40,045 nucleotides of DNA, from NCBI GenBank assembly GCA_025351825.1, contig JANXVE010000180.1:1-40045 (forward strand), in the 5' to 3' direction. This document shows, piece by piece, positions 7,597-15,782 of the stretch; the first letter of the stretch is position 1, and each line of letters begins with the position of its first letter. The stretch comes from Chamaesiphon sp. 341R_metabat_111. Its GTDB lineage: Bacteria; Cyanobacteriota; Cyanobacteriia; Cyanobacteriales; Chamaesiphonaceae. The notes beneath the pieces were generated by a model. It was not told the DNA's origin. It did no database searches and saw only the letters and a list, made by a program, of their open reading frames with translations. A program made the translations under genes and the position numbers.

Positions 7597-8313
7597 TTAA
7601 CTAACGCAATATTTCAGCTTCGCCAGAATGTCTGTCCAGCCAACTCCGGCTAAGGTTGGTAAGACTAGATCTGCTTGTGCCAATCGATCGAACGGGCCGA
7701 CACCGAGCACCCACATCCCCGCCGCCAGCCCTGCGGCGACACCTGCGGGGGCATCTTCGATTACCAGACACCGACGCGGCTCAATAGCGATTGAGGTAGC
7801 CGCGTAGAGAAAAATATCTGGAGCGGGCTTGAGATGTGGGACACTGTGACCGTCAGCCATGAAATTGAAAAAGTGCTCGATTCCCAGTCTTTTCAATACT
7901 AATTCGGCATTTTTACTCGAAGAGCCGAGGGCAATCTTCACACCAGCAGCATGAAGTTGGACTAATAGATTGCCGATGCCTGGAAGTAGATGATCGTTAT
8001 TAAGTTTATCGATCGATTCTAGATAGTAATCGTTTTTCCGCTTTAATAATACTTGTTGCTGGATCGAATCGATCTGACGATCTCCGAGCAGATAGCACAG
8101 CGCGTCCTCCCGATTTAAGCCCAACATCCCGCCATCGTGAGTCAGTTTGTCAAACGGAATCTGCTCCTCATCGGCCAATCGTTGCCATGAGAGATAATGG
8201 AAGTAAACCGTATCAGTAATTACACCATCAAGGTCGAAGATGACTGCTGCGATCTGTGGATCGCGCTCCAGGATAACCATAGCTATTTGATGTCGATCGC
8301 CTATTTTGACCAT
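7597..8313 (-). CDS. pgmB: Beta-phosphoglucomutase (HAD superfamily)
   Basis: A HAD-type enzyme interconverting beta-glucose 1-phosphate and glucose 6-phosphate. Visible are the nucleophile motif VIFDLDGVITDT (Asp nucleophile, second Asp two residues later), cap-domain sequence LGLNREDALCYLL, motif II GSSSKNAELVL, Lys in HLKPAPDIFL, and motif IV VIEDAPAGVAAG. The frame is open up to 8415, but ATG 8313 is preceded by AGAGG at a good distance and gives MVKIGDRHQIAMVIL. The longer N-terminus is derived from intergenic sequence next to a heptamer repeat. Another possible start is ATG 8280. It precedes sipA by 24 bp. Confidence 0.88.
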   Translation of the reverse strand: MVKIGDRHQIAMVILERDPQIAAVIFDLDGVITDTVYFHYLSWQRLADEEQIPFDKLTHDGGMLGLNREDALCYLLGDRQIDSIQQQVLLKRKNDYYLESIDKLNNDHLLPGIGNLLVQLHAAGVKIALGSSSKNAELVLKRLGIEHFFNFMADGHSVPHLKPAPDIFLYAATSIAIEPRRCLVIEDAPAGVAAGLAAGMWVLGVGPFDRLAQADLVLPTLAGVGWTDILAKLKYCVS

Positions 8314-8400
8314 AATAACCTCTAGTTGACTTTCTCTCCCACAAAGGTTAGCTCCAATCCTCTCAGGAGAGTTGAAATCATAATCTAGAATAGACTCAAT

Positions 8401-8430
8401 ACTCCCAACTCCCAACTCCTAACCCCCAAC
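8401..8430. repeat. Heptanucleotide array (ACTCCCA)n
   Basis: About four units of ACTCCCA, some degenerate, end 4 bp before the ATG of the DUF1517 gene at 8435. In the mRNA sense of that gene the array has no G. It occupies the place where a Shine-Dalgarno would be. Confidence 0.8.
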
Positions 8431-8434
8431 TTTT

Positions 8435-9037
8435 ATGAGCCTACGCGACAAATTTAATCAACTTACAGGCAAAACCCAATTTGTCGTCGCCCGTATTTTC
8501 CTGCATCTGGGCGGCGAAGAAGTGTCCCCACTATTGGGGATCTTAAACCAAGCAGCCAGACAAGCGATCGAAGCCGATGGCGATTTGACGATTGTCGGCG
8601 AAGGACTGGTGGAAATTTGTCAAAATCTATTGCAGTATGATACCTATTGGCGATCGGCTGCCAACGAAGGTGATGTATTCTGGGATGAAGGTGGCGCAGG
8701 TGACTATGCCAATGAATTATTTACCGACTCCGCTGGACGCTATCTGAGCGAACCAGATCTGAGTGAAACTAACCCCAATCCGAATGAGAAGTTGACACTC
8801 ACTCCCACCCGAAACTTAATTCTGATGTTGACTGTAGCAATAGAAGGTGAAGAGCTGAATATTGAAGCAGATTTATCAGATATGACTGCAATGAAAACTG
8901 CCTTGAAATCATTGATTAATCTGCACTATCAAGAACGTTTACGGGCAATTTACGTGCATTTTTCTCCGGCTCGTTTTGGAGATGAACTTACTGACGATCA
9001 AGTGCTTCAGAATTTCCCTGAGTTAATTCCATTGTAA
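8435..9037 (+). CDS. DUF1517 family protein (200 aa)
   Basis: A cyanobacterial/plastid-type protein. The C-terminal half carries the DUF1517 pattern: LILMLTVAIEGEELNIEADL, then MTAMKTALKSLINLHYQERL, AIYVHFSP and DELTDDQVLQNFPEL. No membrane segment or signal is seen, so it is probably soluble. Family members in photosynthetic organisms are of unknown function. The start ATG at 8435 follows a heptamer repeat instead of a Shine-Dalgarno. The gene is divergent from pgmB-sipA, with about 120 bp between the start codons. Confidence 0.8.
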   Translation: MSLRDKFNQLTGKTQFVVARIFLHLGGEEVSPLLGILNQAARQAIEADGDLTIVGEGLVEICQNLLQYDTYWRSAANEGDVFWDEGGAGDYANELFTDSAGRYLSEPDLSETNPNPNEKLTLTPTRNLILMLTVAIEGEELNIEADLSDMTAMKTALKSLINLHYQERLRAIYVHFSPARFGDELTDDQVLQNFPELIPL

Positions 9038-9259
9038 GCAGGCGGTTAACCAGATCGTTAAGATCGGTTTACTAGGTATTTGGGTAATTCAGTTATCGGT
9101 TAAAATGAGTGTTAAAGGTGAAGAGAACTGTTCGGTTTAATATCCTCGATCGAATCAAATCCTCGATCGCCTTTTGCCCTGAGATTCTAAATTGTCGATT
9201 ACCTACGGTAGGCTACGCCAACGACCTAAGAATTAGCTAAAATAAAGAACATAACAGTC

Positions 9260-10186
9260 ATGAAATCAGCTTATATGTTACGTCGATTAATGATAATTTT
9301 CATGGCTTTGACCTTATCATTCACTTCAGTAGCCTGCGGTGGAAATGAAAGTCGGTCAAATCAGGGGCAAGATCGATCTGGCTCCAGCTCAGTCCAAAAA
9401 CCGAGCGTTAGCAACAATACTAACCAGGCACCAATCGCCGATGGCAAGTATCCCGTCCAGCAAGCTACCTATAATGATGCTGATGGCGAATACACACTGA
9501 TGCTGCTAAATACACCTGCTGGCACGCCACCTGTATACCGCAGCACCAAGCTTCAGATGGCTAGATTGACAGATGAGGAAATCAAAGCAGGTGAAAAGAC
9601 TTATTTCAAGTCTGAAAAAGGGGAAGTCTCCCTCCACATGCCAGAGGATTTCAAAGTTGAGTATGTCCACAACGTCACTCAAGCTCAAACCAATGCCCAA
9701 ACCGGACAAAAAGAAAATGTAGTCGTCCGTCAAGAATCTAGTTTCTGGAAGCCATTTGCTGGAGCTGTTGCCGGACAAGTTGCCGGACAGGTCATCAGCA
9801 ACATGTTCTTCCGACCACAGTACTATATGCCGCCCCAGTACAATTCCGGTGGGATGCAGGGCTATGGTGGCTATGGCAATAACTATGGGCAAGCCGTCCA
9901 AAGTTATCAGACTCGCTACCAAACTCCACCGCCAGCCGTCGTCAATCGCACGACACTCCGCACCACTGGACGGCTGAATAATAATGATAATTTCAATCGC
10001 AATAATAACAATACTAATCGATCGGTCGAACGCACTCGATCGACAGGATCTGGCTTTGGTAGTAGTACCCTACGCCAATCTGACCGATCTCGCTCTACCG
10101 TTCGTCCATCTGGTGGCTCCAATCGTAGTTTTGGCAGTGGCGGTCGCAGTCGATCTGGTTCTGGATTTGGTAGCCGAAGACGCTAA
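9260..10186 (+). CDS. Putative lipoprotein with Tyr/Gly/Gln- and Ser/Arg/Asn-rich tail (308 aa)
   Basis: The N-terminus MLRRLMIIFMALTLSFTSVA followed by Cys looks like a lipoprotein signal (hydrophobic core, then SVA-C), although position -3 is Ser and not Leu. A folded-looking part (about 60-165) follows, with APIADGKYPVQQATYNDADG and LHMPEDFKVEYVHNVTQAQT. Then comes a Gly-rich stretch, PFAGAVAGQVAGQVISNMFF. The tail from about residue 190 is low complexity: MPPQYNSGGMQGYGGYGNNY, NNNDNFNRNNNNTNRS, then Arg/Ser/Gly. The tail ends in GSGFGSRRR. Such proteins are common in cyanobacteria and are likely exported, with an unknown role. Nothing resembling a catalytic motif is seen. Confidence 0.7.
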   Translation: MKSAYMLRRLMIIFMALTLSFTSVACGGNESRSNQGQDRSGSSSVQKPSVSNNTNQAPIADGKYPVQQATYNDADGEYTLMLLNTPAGTPPVYRSTKLQMARLTDEEIKAGEKTYFKSEKGEVSLHMPEDFKVEYVHNVTQAQTNAQTGQKENVVVRQESSFWKPFAGAVAGQVAGQVISNMFFRPQYYMPPQYNSGGMQGYGGYGNNYGQAVQSYQTRYQTPPPAVVNRTTLRTTGRLNNNDNFNRNNNNTNRSVERTRSTGSGFGSSTLRQSDRSRSTVRPSGGSNRSFGSGGRSRSGSGFGSRRR

Positions 10187-10300
10187 ACTAGAGGTTAGGC
10201 TTTAGCTCTTGGGCTTTAGGGTTAGATCGTTAGTTTAAGCTCTAGCTGAATGAGCATACAGCCTATTCGGTAGATAGCTCCGCTATATCGGGAGTTTCTC

Positions 10301-10351
10301 TAAAGCCTAAAGCCTAATCTCTAAAGCCTAAAGCCTAACTTCTAAAGCCTA
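10301..10351. repeat. Heptanucleotide array (AAAGCCT)n upstream of ndhO
   Basis: Units of AAAGCCT with short interruptions run from 10301 to 10351, and degenerate units continue to the ATG of ndhO at 10371. The same heptamer recurs at 39641-39670 and in inverse orientation at 39245-39278. Confidence 0.8.
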
Positions 10352-10370
10352 AAAAACTAACACCTAAATT

Positions 10371-10583
10371 ATGGCAGTCAAAAAAGGAGATTCAGTTCGA
10401 GCGATCGCAAGTACCCTAGCAAATAGTCTAGAGGCAAAAGCTAGTGATGCGAGATTCCCCAAATATTTATTTGAAACGAAGGGTGAAGTACTAGAGTTGC
10501 GCGGTGATTACGCTCTAATCAAATTCGGACAAGTGCCAACCCCAAATATTTGGTTACGACAAGATCAAGTCGAGACTTTTTAG
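10371..10583 (+). CDS. ndhO: NAD(P)H-quinone oxidoreductase subunit O (NdhO)
   Basis: A 70-aa subunit of the photosynthetic NDH-1 complex in the thylakoid membrane, which carries cyclic electron flow and respiration. The sequence [13 protein letters not shown], then [36 protein letters not shown] and [13 protein letters not shown] is the complete NdhO signature, and the length is normal. The start ATG is preceded by the heptamer array and has no recognisable Shine-Dalgarno. The last 40 bp of the gene are partly duplicated just downstream. Confidence 0.95.
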   Translation: MAVKKGDSVRAIASTLANSLEAKASDARFPKYLFETKGEVLELRGDYALIKFGQVPTPNIWLRQDQVETF

Positions 10584-10637
10584 CTAATCGATTAGGTGCC
10601 AACTCCAAATATTTGATGGCGACAAGATCGGGTAGAG
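10531..10637. repeat. Partial duplication of the ndhO 3' end
   Basis: 10531-10574 (inside ndhO, GTGCCAACCCCAAATATTTG) and 10594-10637 (downstream, GTGCCAACTCCAAATATTTG) are two 44-nt copies offset by 63 bp and alike at about 36 of 44 positions. The second copy is not in an open frame linked to ndhO. It looks like an old tandem duplication now decaying. Confidence 0.65.
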
Positions 10638-10674
10638 GCAGCTCACTGAGACACTCCTACCTGATTCTGGTGGA

Positions 10675-10800
10675 TTATTCTTTACCATCCATAAATACTT
10701 TGAGTTGTCTCAGAGCTGCTGGCAGAATATTGAATACAGCCCAGCCTGCTGCTGCGGCAAGAGGTGCAAGGACAATTAGGAGGCGAAAATCGAAGTCCAT
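10675..10800 (-). CDS. psbY: Photosystem II protein Y (PsbY)
   Basis: A 41-aa single-pass thylakoid protein at the edge of photosystem II near cytochrome b559. ATG at 10800 gives MDFDFRLLIVLAPLAAAAGW followed by AVFNILPAALRQLKVF and a short polar tail, ending at TAA 10675-10677. The pattern MDxxxRxxIVLxPxxxAxxWAxFNIxxxALxQ is that of cyanobacterial PsbY. A good ribosome-binding site (AGGAA) precedes the ATG. The gene is convergent with ndhO, 91 bp apart. Confidence 0.88.
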   Translation of the reverse strand: MDFDFRLLIVLAPLAAAAGWAVFNILPAALRQLKVFMDGKE

Positions 10801-10952
10801 AGTTAGTTCCTGGATGAGAGTTAAAAGTTTTTCTAATCATTTAGATATCGTTCATTCACTGTAGCAGAATTAGGGGCTTCATTTGCTGCTGATTTCCTGA
10901 CGGAGGCTAGGAAAATTGGCACCCCGCCGACTCAAATTCGATTAGGCTGTGC

Positions 10953-11615
10953 CTACGCTCCGCGAACGACTAAAATCGATCCCCTACCCCGCAGTAATCC
11001 CGTATTGGCACCCGGACAGATGTGAGTGAGCGGATATTGGGACGGAAACTGCGCCCAGATTGCCTCAACGCTGCGAAGTTGGCGGTTCCAGTGAAAAGTT
11101 TTGGCAGTGCGAAGCGGTACGGCTGCGCCAAATTGGTTGGGTAATAAATGTCTACCTGTAAATAGTACTCCACCGCTACCAGCGTAATAAATACAAGCAG
11201 ATCCAGGTGAGTGTCCAGAAGTCCAAATTGCATGTATGCTATCGTTAATGTCAAATTTATTCTGAAAAGTAGTGACTTTAAGTTGCGGCAACAGGTACGC
11301 TTCTTGTTCTTGAATAATCACCTCGCAGCTTAATGCCGCAGCTATAGTGGCAGTTGCACCAATGCCACCACGATGGGTAATTGCCAAAAATTTCACGCCG
11401 CCTAGATCGGTGATAAACTGCTGATTAACATCGTTCCATGCTGGACTATCAATTAGGATATTGCCAGACGGAGAGCGGATCGCGTAGGCTGTACCACCTA
11501 ATGTATCGCGGTTGGGAGGAAAGGCAAAAATACCTGGCAATATCTCTATTGGTGGCTTAGTTGCTGGAGATTTAATAGGGAACGATGGAACGGGCAAATT
11601 TGATTCTGGCTGCAT
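10953..11615 (-). CDS. MBL-fold protein with an altered metal-binding motif (220 aa)
   Basis: The protein has the layout of a small metallo-beta-lactamase-fold hydrolase: LGGTAYAIRSPSGNILIDSP, then KFLAITHRGGIGATATIAAA, IQEQEAYLLP, IWTSGHSPGSACIYY and GVLFTGRHLLP. The canonical HxHxDH is here THRGGIG, so only the first His remains. The later His in GHSPGS is kept, while the Asp usually found in GDxL is replaced (GRHL). The active site is therefore incomplete, and hydrolase activity is doubtful or uses another arrangement. The last codons (VVRGA-stop) are supplied by a dispersed repeat of the form GTTCGCGGAGCGTAGGCAC, which may have replaced the original C-terminus. Confidence 0.75.
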   Translation of the reverse strand: MQPESNLPVPSFPIKSPATKPPIEILPGIFAFPPNRDTLGGTAYAIRSPSGNILIDSPAWNDVNQQFITDLGGVKFLAITHRGGIGATATIAAALSCEVIIQEQEAYLLPQLKVTTFQNKFDINDSIHAIWTSGHSPGSACIYYAGSGGVLFTGRHLLPNQFGAAVPLRTAKTFHWNRQLRSVEAIWAQFPSQYPLTHICPGANTGLLRGRGSILVVRGA

Positions 11616-11784
11616 CAGCGCATCTACATTAACTAGGATTCATATTCTACCGGAAAATTCGATTTAGAACTGCCGTCCTGCGAGGATGAATTCGATCTGA
11701 GGCTTTAGTTCCTCGTTAATTCACCTAGTAGTTCGAGTCTCCAAAGGAGAGGCTCAACGCCAACGATTATTACTAATTTTATCC

Positions 11785-13308
11785 ATGTGGTTGTCTTTAC
11801 TATTTATCTTAATTTTATCGGGTATTTTGACATATATTATCCTCCAGCGCACCGTTAGTCGGATGACTCAGGTGCCGCTGTGGATATTGTGGGCAATCCT
11901 GATGACCCCGCCGATATTGACTGGGGCGACGGTGACTTTGAGCAAGCAAATTCCAGTCTTCCCTGTGGCGATTGGAGTTTGTGCGATCTGTTGGTCGATC
12001 TATTGGCGACTACTGGACTGGGGTGGGCACAGAGGTAGAGCGACAGATCCGATCCTACCACCTGCCGAACCTGACACCGATCGATCCATTCCAGAGATTG
12101 TACCGCCAGTAGCCGTAGAATCGATCGCAGAACCACCAATGGTTAGACCGATAGAACCAGAAGAAGAGGCGACTTTAAGGACTTGTTTTGCCTGGAATGT
12201 GTTCTTCCTCGACAAGATTGAATATCGTCCTCAGGCGGTATTGTGTCGGGGTAAGTTGCGGACAGAAGCGGACAATGCTTATGCCACAGTCAAGCAAAAT
12301 ATTGAAGAGTTATTTGGCGATCGATTCTTTATCTTATTTCAATATAGTTTATCTACAGGCAAACCATTTTTTGCACTGGTACCACGCCCTCAGTTTACCA
12401 AGATTACTCAATCGCGTCGCTGGTTGGAATATGCGACTGCGGGATTATTATTACTACTCACTCTGGCTAGCACTACCTATTTTGGTGCGGTATTAGCTGG
12501 CTCTCCCAAAGACGATCTAAGTCGGATTATTACGGCTGGATGGCCTTATGCAGTTAGCATTATTTCGATCTTAGGACTACGCGATCTCGGACGCTATTTT
12601 GTAGCTAAATTTTATAAGATCGATACCAATCTACCCTACCTGATTCCGCTGCCATTTCCGCCTGGTACCTATGGATCTCTGGTGCAAATGCGATCGCCAA
12701 TACCCGATCGTAAAGCCATTTTTGATTTGGGCTTTATCGCTGCATCATTGGGATTGCTAATGGCGATTCCGCTGCTGATTTGGGGGCTGTCACAGTCTAC
12801 GATCGTCCCGATCGATCTCAAGTCTACACTGTTTAGTTTCCAAGCCTTTAACCCCCGTTTTTCACTGCTATTGACGCTATTTTGTAAGTTAGCATTGGGT
12901 AGCCAATTTGTAGCCGATCGTGCCATCAACTTGCAAAATGTGGCGATCGCTGCCTATATTAGCTTATTGATTATCACGATCAATCTGATGCCACTCAGGA
13001 GACTCGATGGCGGCTATATCGTTCATGCCATGTTCGGGCAGAAACCAAGTGCAATTGTCAGTCAATTGAGCAAGATTATCTTAGTCATTCTGGGAGTGAT
13101 TCGGTTTAGATCTTCAGGTTTTGGCAATACCGATCTGCTGTTTCTAGCGATCGTGATTTCCCTGATTCCAGCAATTGATGAACCCGCGCTCAATGATGTT
13201 TCTGAACTTAATAACTGGCGGGATGCTCTGGGTGTGATTATTCTGGCAGTTTTAGTTCTGGCTTTGATTCCGGTACCAGCAGTGTTGATGCAATTGTTAG
13301 GGGTTTGA
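11785..13308 (+). CDS. Site-2-protease (M50) homologue lacking HExxH, likely a pseudoprotease (507 aa)
   Basis: A polytopic membrane protein with N-terminal helices (2-24, 32-52, 58-76), a Pro/Glu-rich linker (about 88-125), a soluble domain (130-205) and a C-terminal M50-type core from about 215. The core contains GLRDLGRYFVAKFYKIDTNL where active relatives have HELGHYxxAxxxxI. Residues 266-270 are RDLGR, so both zinc His and the catalytic Glu are absent. The second active-site block is kept (INLMPLRRLDGGYIVHAMFG, with LDGG). The overall order (soluble domain plus S2P core, PFxPPGTYGSLVQMRSPIPD) matches the cyanobacterial/plastid EGY-type S2P family. Plant EGY3 likewise lacks HExxH. It probably binds substrates without cleaving them. 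Confidence 0.85.
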   Translation: MWLSLLFILILSGILTYIILQRTVSRMTQVPLWILWAILMTPPILTGATVTLSKQIPVFPVAIGVCAICWSIYWRLLDWGGHRGRATDPILPPAEPDTDRSIPEIVPPVAVESIAEPPMVRPIEPEEEATLRTCFAWNVFFLDKIEYRPQAVLCRGKLRTEADNAYATVKQNIEELFGDRFFILFQYSLSTGKPFFALVPRPQFTKITQSRRWLEYATAGLLLLLTLASTTYFGAVLAGSPKDDLSRIITAGWPYAVSIISILGLRDLGRYFVAKFYKIDTNLPYLIPLPFPPGTYGSLVQMRSPIPDRKAIFDLGFIAASLGLLMAIPLLIWGLSQSTIVPIDLKSTLFSFQAFNPRFSLLLTLFCKLALGSQFVADRAINLQNVAIAAYISLLIITINLMPLRRLDGGYIVHAMFGQKPSAIVSQLSKIILVILGVIRFRSSGFGNTDLLFLAIVISLIPAIDEPALNDVSELNNWRDALGVIILAVLVLALIPVPAVLMQLLGV

Positions 13309-13339
13309 TAGATTTAGTTGAGTTCCTGAATGTAAAGTC

Positions 13340-13425
13340 AACCTGTAGGGGCGGTGCTGTCTTGGGACTAAGCTTTAGTAATAGCATAGATCTTTGGGTA
13401 CCCATTAAGGGCACCCCTACAGGTT
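13340..13425. repeat. Inverted repeat between convergent genes
   Basis: AACCTGTAGGGGCGGTGC starting at 13340 pairs with GGCACCCCTACAGGTT (13410-13425), flanking about 55 bp. It lies between the S2P homologue and the convergent arsC-like gene. It may be a MITE-like repeat or act as a bidirectional terminator. A partial further copy, GTGTAGGGTAC, follows at 13431. Confidence 0.6.
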
Positions 13426-13460
13426 ATTTGTGTAGGGTACACAGATATTTTGACCGAAGA

Positions 13461-13817
13461 CTATGATTCTAAATCTGCTTTGATTTTGGCGACATCGCGG
13501 AAACCGACAGCGATAGCAACACCATCTTTGACAAATATTGGTCGTTTCAATAGCATCACATCATCGCTAAATGCCGTCACCCATTCTGCTTCACTCCAGG
13601 TATCTTTGATCTCATCAAGTGCGCGATAGGATTGTCCTGAAGTATTTCGCATCGGTTTGTTACCCAAAGTCTTGGCCCAATTGGCAATTTGTTCGGTACT
13701 GGGGGGCTGTTCTTTAGTATTAATAAACTCATAGCTAATTTGCTGTACATCTAGCCATTGCAGAGCCTTTTTACAAGTACCACAGGTGGGAATACCATAA
13801 ACTTGAATTGATGTCAT
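13461..13817 (-). CDS. ArsC/Spx/MgsR family protein (118 aa)
   Basis: A thioredoxin-fold protein with the N-terminal redox motif GIPTCGTCKKALQWL (Cys residues in CGTC), followed by the ArsC-family pattern ANWAKTLGNKPMRNTSGQSY and, late, LLKRPIFVKDG. The double-Cys CxxC near the N-terminus is the arrangement of Spx/MgsR-type proteins; true glutaredoxin-dependent arsenate reductases usually have one Cys followed by RN. An arsenate reductase annotation is therefore less likely than a redox regulator or Spx-like role. It lies 21 bp downstream of the GGDEF-EAL gene on the same strand, so the two may be co-transcribed. Confidence 0.88.
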   Translation of the reverse strand: MTSIQVYGIPTCGTCKKALQWLDVQQISYEFINTKEQPPSTEQIANWAKTLGNKPMRNTSGQSYRALDEIKDTWSEAEWVTAFSDDVMLLKRPIFVKDGVAIAVGFRDVAKIKADLES

Positions 13818-13838
13818 ATATTGGATAGAATCTTTGGG

Positions 13839-15734
13839 TCAGTGTGAGCGCAAATTATGAGGATGAGAGCGGTTGTGATGCCAATAACTACCTGTAGTAA
13901 TCATGGCTTCAAGATCGGTGGCAGGAAGTGGACGACTAAAGAAGAAACCCTGAACGGCATCGCAATTAATCGATCGCAATAGCTCAAATTGTTCGATCGT
14001 TTCCACTCCTTCTGCCACAACATTGAGATTCAATTCGTGTCCCAAATTAACAATGGTACTAACGATCGATGCATCGATGGTATTTGCCTTGAGTTCGCGA
14101 ATAAAGGATCGATCGATTTTGAGTCGATCTAGGGGTAAATACTTAAGCACAGCTAGAGATGAGTAGCCCGTACCGAAATCATCAAGAGAGATCTTAACAC
14201 CTATTTCTCTGAGAGATTCCAAAATAGAGATTGTCAGATCTAAATCTTTGATGGCAATACTTTCAGTGATTTCTACTTCTAGCATCGTAGGTGATACTTT
14301 AGTTTCAGCTAAAATAGCAGAAATAGTATCGATCGAGCTACGATCTTGAAGCTGTTTGACTGAAAAATTAACCGCGACTGGAAAATTGCCCAAGCCCATC
14401 TCTTGCCATAATTTGCTCTGTTGGCAAGCAGCTCTAATTACCCACTCACCTAATTGAACGATCGATCCAGTTTCTTCAGCAATTGGAATAAAGTCAGCCG
14501 GATTGATGGTTTTGGCGTGAGTATCTTGACAACGTAATAATGCTTCAACGCCGACGATCGTTCCAGTTTGAATATCGATTTGGGGCTGATAATGTAGAAA
14601 CAACTTCCGATCGATAACCGCTCGATCGAGTAATTGTTCTAATCTCAATCGATTTAACTGAGAAGATGCCGCACTAGTGGCTGCCTCATCGATCGGATCG
14701 TAGATTTTATAGCTATTTCTACCATTATTTTTAGCTCGATCGAGCGCAATATTTGCCTGGTGAAGTAGTGTTTCTCGATCGAGATTCGCCTCGGTGGCAA
14801 TGGCAATCCCCATGCCGATTTTGATATAGAGTGAGTTAGTCTTTAAGACCTGAAAATCTCGTTCAAATACAAATGGTGAATCGAAACATCTTAATACTCG
14901 ATCGGCAACTGATTTAACAGCATTAATATCCCTAAGTTCGGGAATAAACAGAGCAAATTCATCTCCACTCCAGCGTCCGACAATTGCACTGGAGCTATTC
15001 GCGGTAGCAGAGCGTTTGCCATAGCAGAGAGTATCTTTGAGCCGTGCCGCGATCGATTGTAACAATCGATCGCCACAGCGATGACCGAGACTATCATTGA
15101 TATTTTTAAATCGATCTAAATCGATTAAAATAATTGCCAAAACTTGACCCGTTGGGAGCATTTTTGCTAGTGTCATGCTCAACCATCGATCTAGCAACAC
15201 TCGATGGGGCAAACCAGTTAAGACATCGCGATAGGCTCGATCTTGAAACATTTGCTCGACTTGTTGCTGAACCACTGCCAAGTATAAATCGACTGCCAAT
15301 CGTCGCGCTGATTTTAGCTCTGCGTCAGTCCATCGCAAACTAGAGCTACGAAATAAAGTCAGACAGCCGATACACTGTTGATGGTGACGGAGCGGCAAAA
15401 TTAGCAGCGATTGAATTCCCGCATCCTCGAAGGAAACCGACAATGGGGCTAAGATCGGGTGCTGGCAAATTCTGTCGATTGGATAGACTTCAGCTTCTAA
15501 TGTTTCGGCGGTCGTGGTAGTCTGAGAATTGAGAATACTCTGCCACAGTGGATTTTTTTCGAGCGGCGTAGAGCTGCGCGGTTGCAACCCAAAACTAAAG
15601 ATCTGAGCGCGTCGTGCTGGCGGTTTGGCGACAAGTAGCAGTCTGCATCCATCCGCAGCGAGAGCCTGAACGATCTCTGCCAGTATTTCTGGTTTAATTT
15701 GAGGCAAAGATGGCGACAAGCAAGACAGCTTCAT
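13839..15734 (-). CDS. GAF-GGDEF-EAL protein, cyclic-di-GMP turnover (631 aa)
   Basis: A cytosolic signalling protein: a GAF-like sensor domain (about 15-155, ending LLILPLRHHQQCIGCLTLF), then a diguanylate cyclase domain (about 165-345) and an EAL phosphodiesterase domain (about 365-620). The cyclase signature is WSGDEF (255-260), a conservative variant of GGDEF that can be active. The EAL domain looks intact: EALLR (397-401), EITES, DDFGTGYSSL, KIDRSFI, VVAEGVET and QGFFFSRPLP. Net activity may therefore be c-di-GMP hydrolysis, with the GGDEF domain either making c-di-GMP or binding GTP as an activator. No transmembrane segment is seen. It is divergent from glcE by 48 bp, so the two share a promoter region. 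Confidence 0.93.
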   Translation of the reverse strand: MKLSCLSPSLPQIKPEILAEIVQALAADGCRLLLVAKPPARRAQIFSFGLQPRSSTPLEKNPLWQSILNSQTTTTAETLEAEVYPIDRICQHPILAPLSVSFEDAGIQSLLILPLRHHQQCIGCLTLFRSSSLRWTDAELKSARRLAVDLYLAVVQQQVEQMFQDRAYRDVLTGLPHRVLLDRWLSMTLAKMLPTGQVLAIILIDLDRFKNINDSLGHRCGDRLLQSIAARLKDTLCYGKRSATANSSSAIVGRWSGDEFALFIPELRDINAVKSVADRVLRCFDSPFVFERDFQVLKTNSLYIKIGMGIAIATEANLDRETLLHQANIALDRAKNNGRNSYKIYDPIDEAATSAASSQLNRLRLEQLLDRAVIDRKLFLHYQPQIDIQTGTIVGVEALLRCQDTHAKTINPADFIPIAEETGSIVQLGEWVIRAACQQSKLWQEMGLGNFPVAVNFSVKQLQDRSSIDTISAILAETKVSPTMLEVEITESIAIKDLDLTISILESLREIGVKISLDDFGTGYSSLAVLKYLPLDRLKIDRSFIRELKANTIDASIVSTIVNLGHELNLNVVAEGVETIEQFELLRSINCDAVQGFFFSRPLPATDLEAMITTGSYWHHNRSHPHNLRSH

Positions 15735-15782
15735 AATTGGCTACACTAGTTTTTCCGAGCTGAATCAAAAAAATTAGATCCT

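Noticed and set aside
8314-8415. 34-residue N-terminal extension of the beta-phosphoglucomutase
   Set aside because: ATG 8313 has a good AGAGG ribosome site, and the HAD motif begins shortly after it as usual.
10550-10864. Rightward 104-aa frame overlapping the ndhO end
   Set aside because: It overlaps ndhO in another frame and runs antisense to the well supported psbY.
10843-11025. Rightward frame with VAELGASFAADFLTEARKIGT
   Set aside because: The first part looks protein-like, but there is no start, and the second half is antisense to the MBL-fold gene. At most it is a short remnant.
13461-13817. Arsenic resistance arsC
   Set aside because: There are no arsB/arsR neighbours, and the CxxC arrangement is closer to Spx/MgsR-type proteins.
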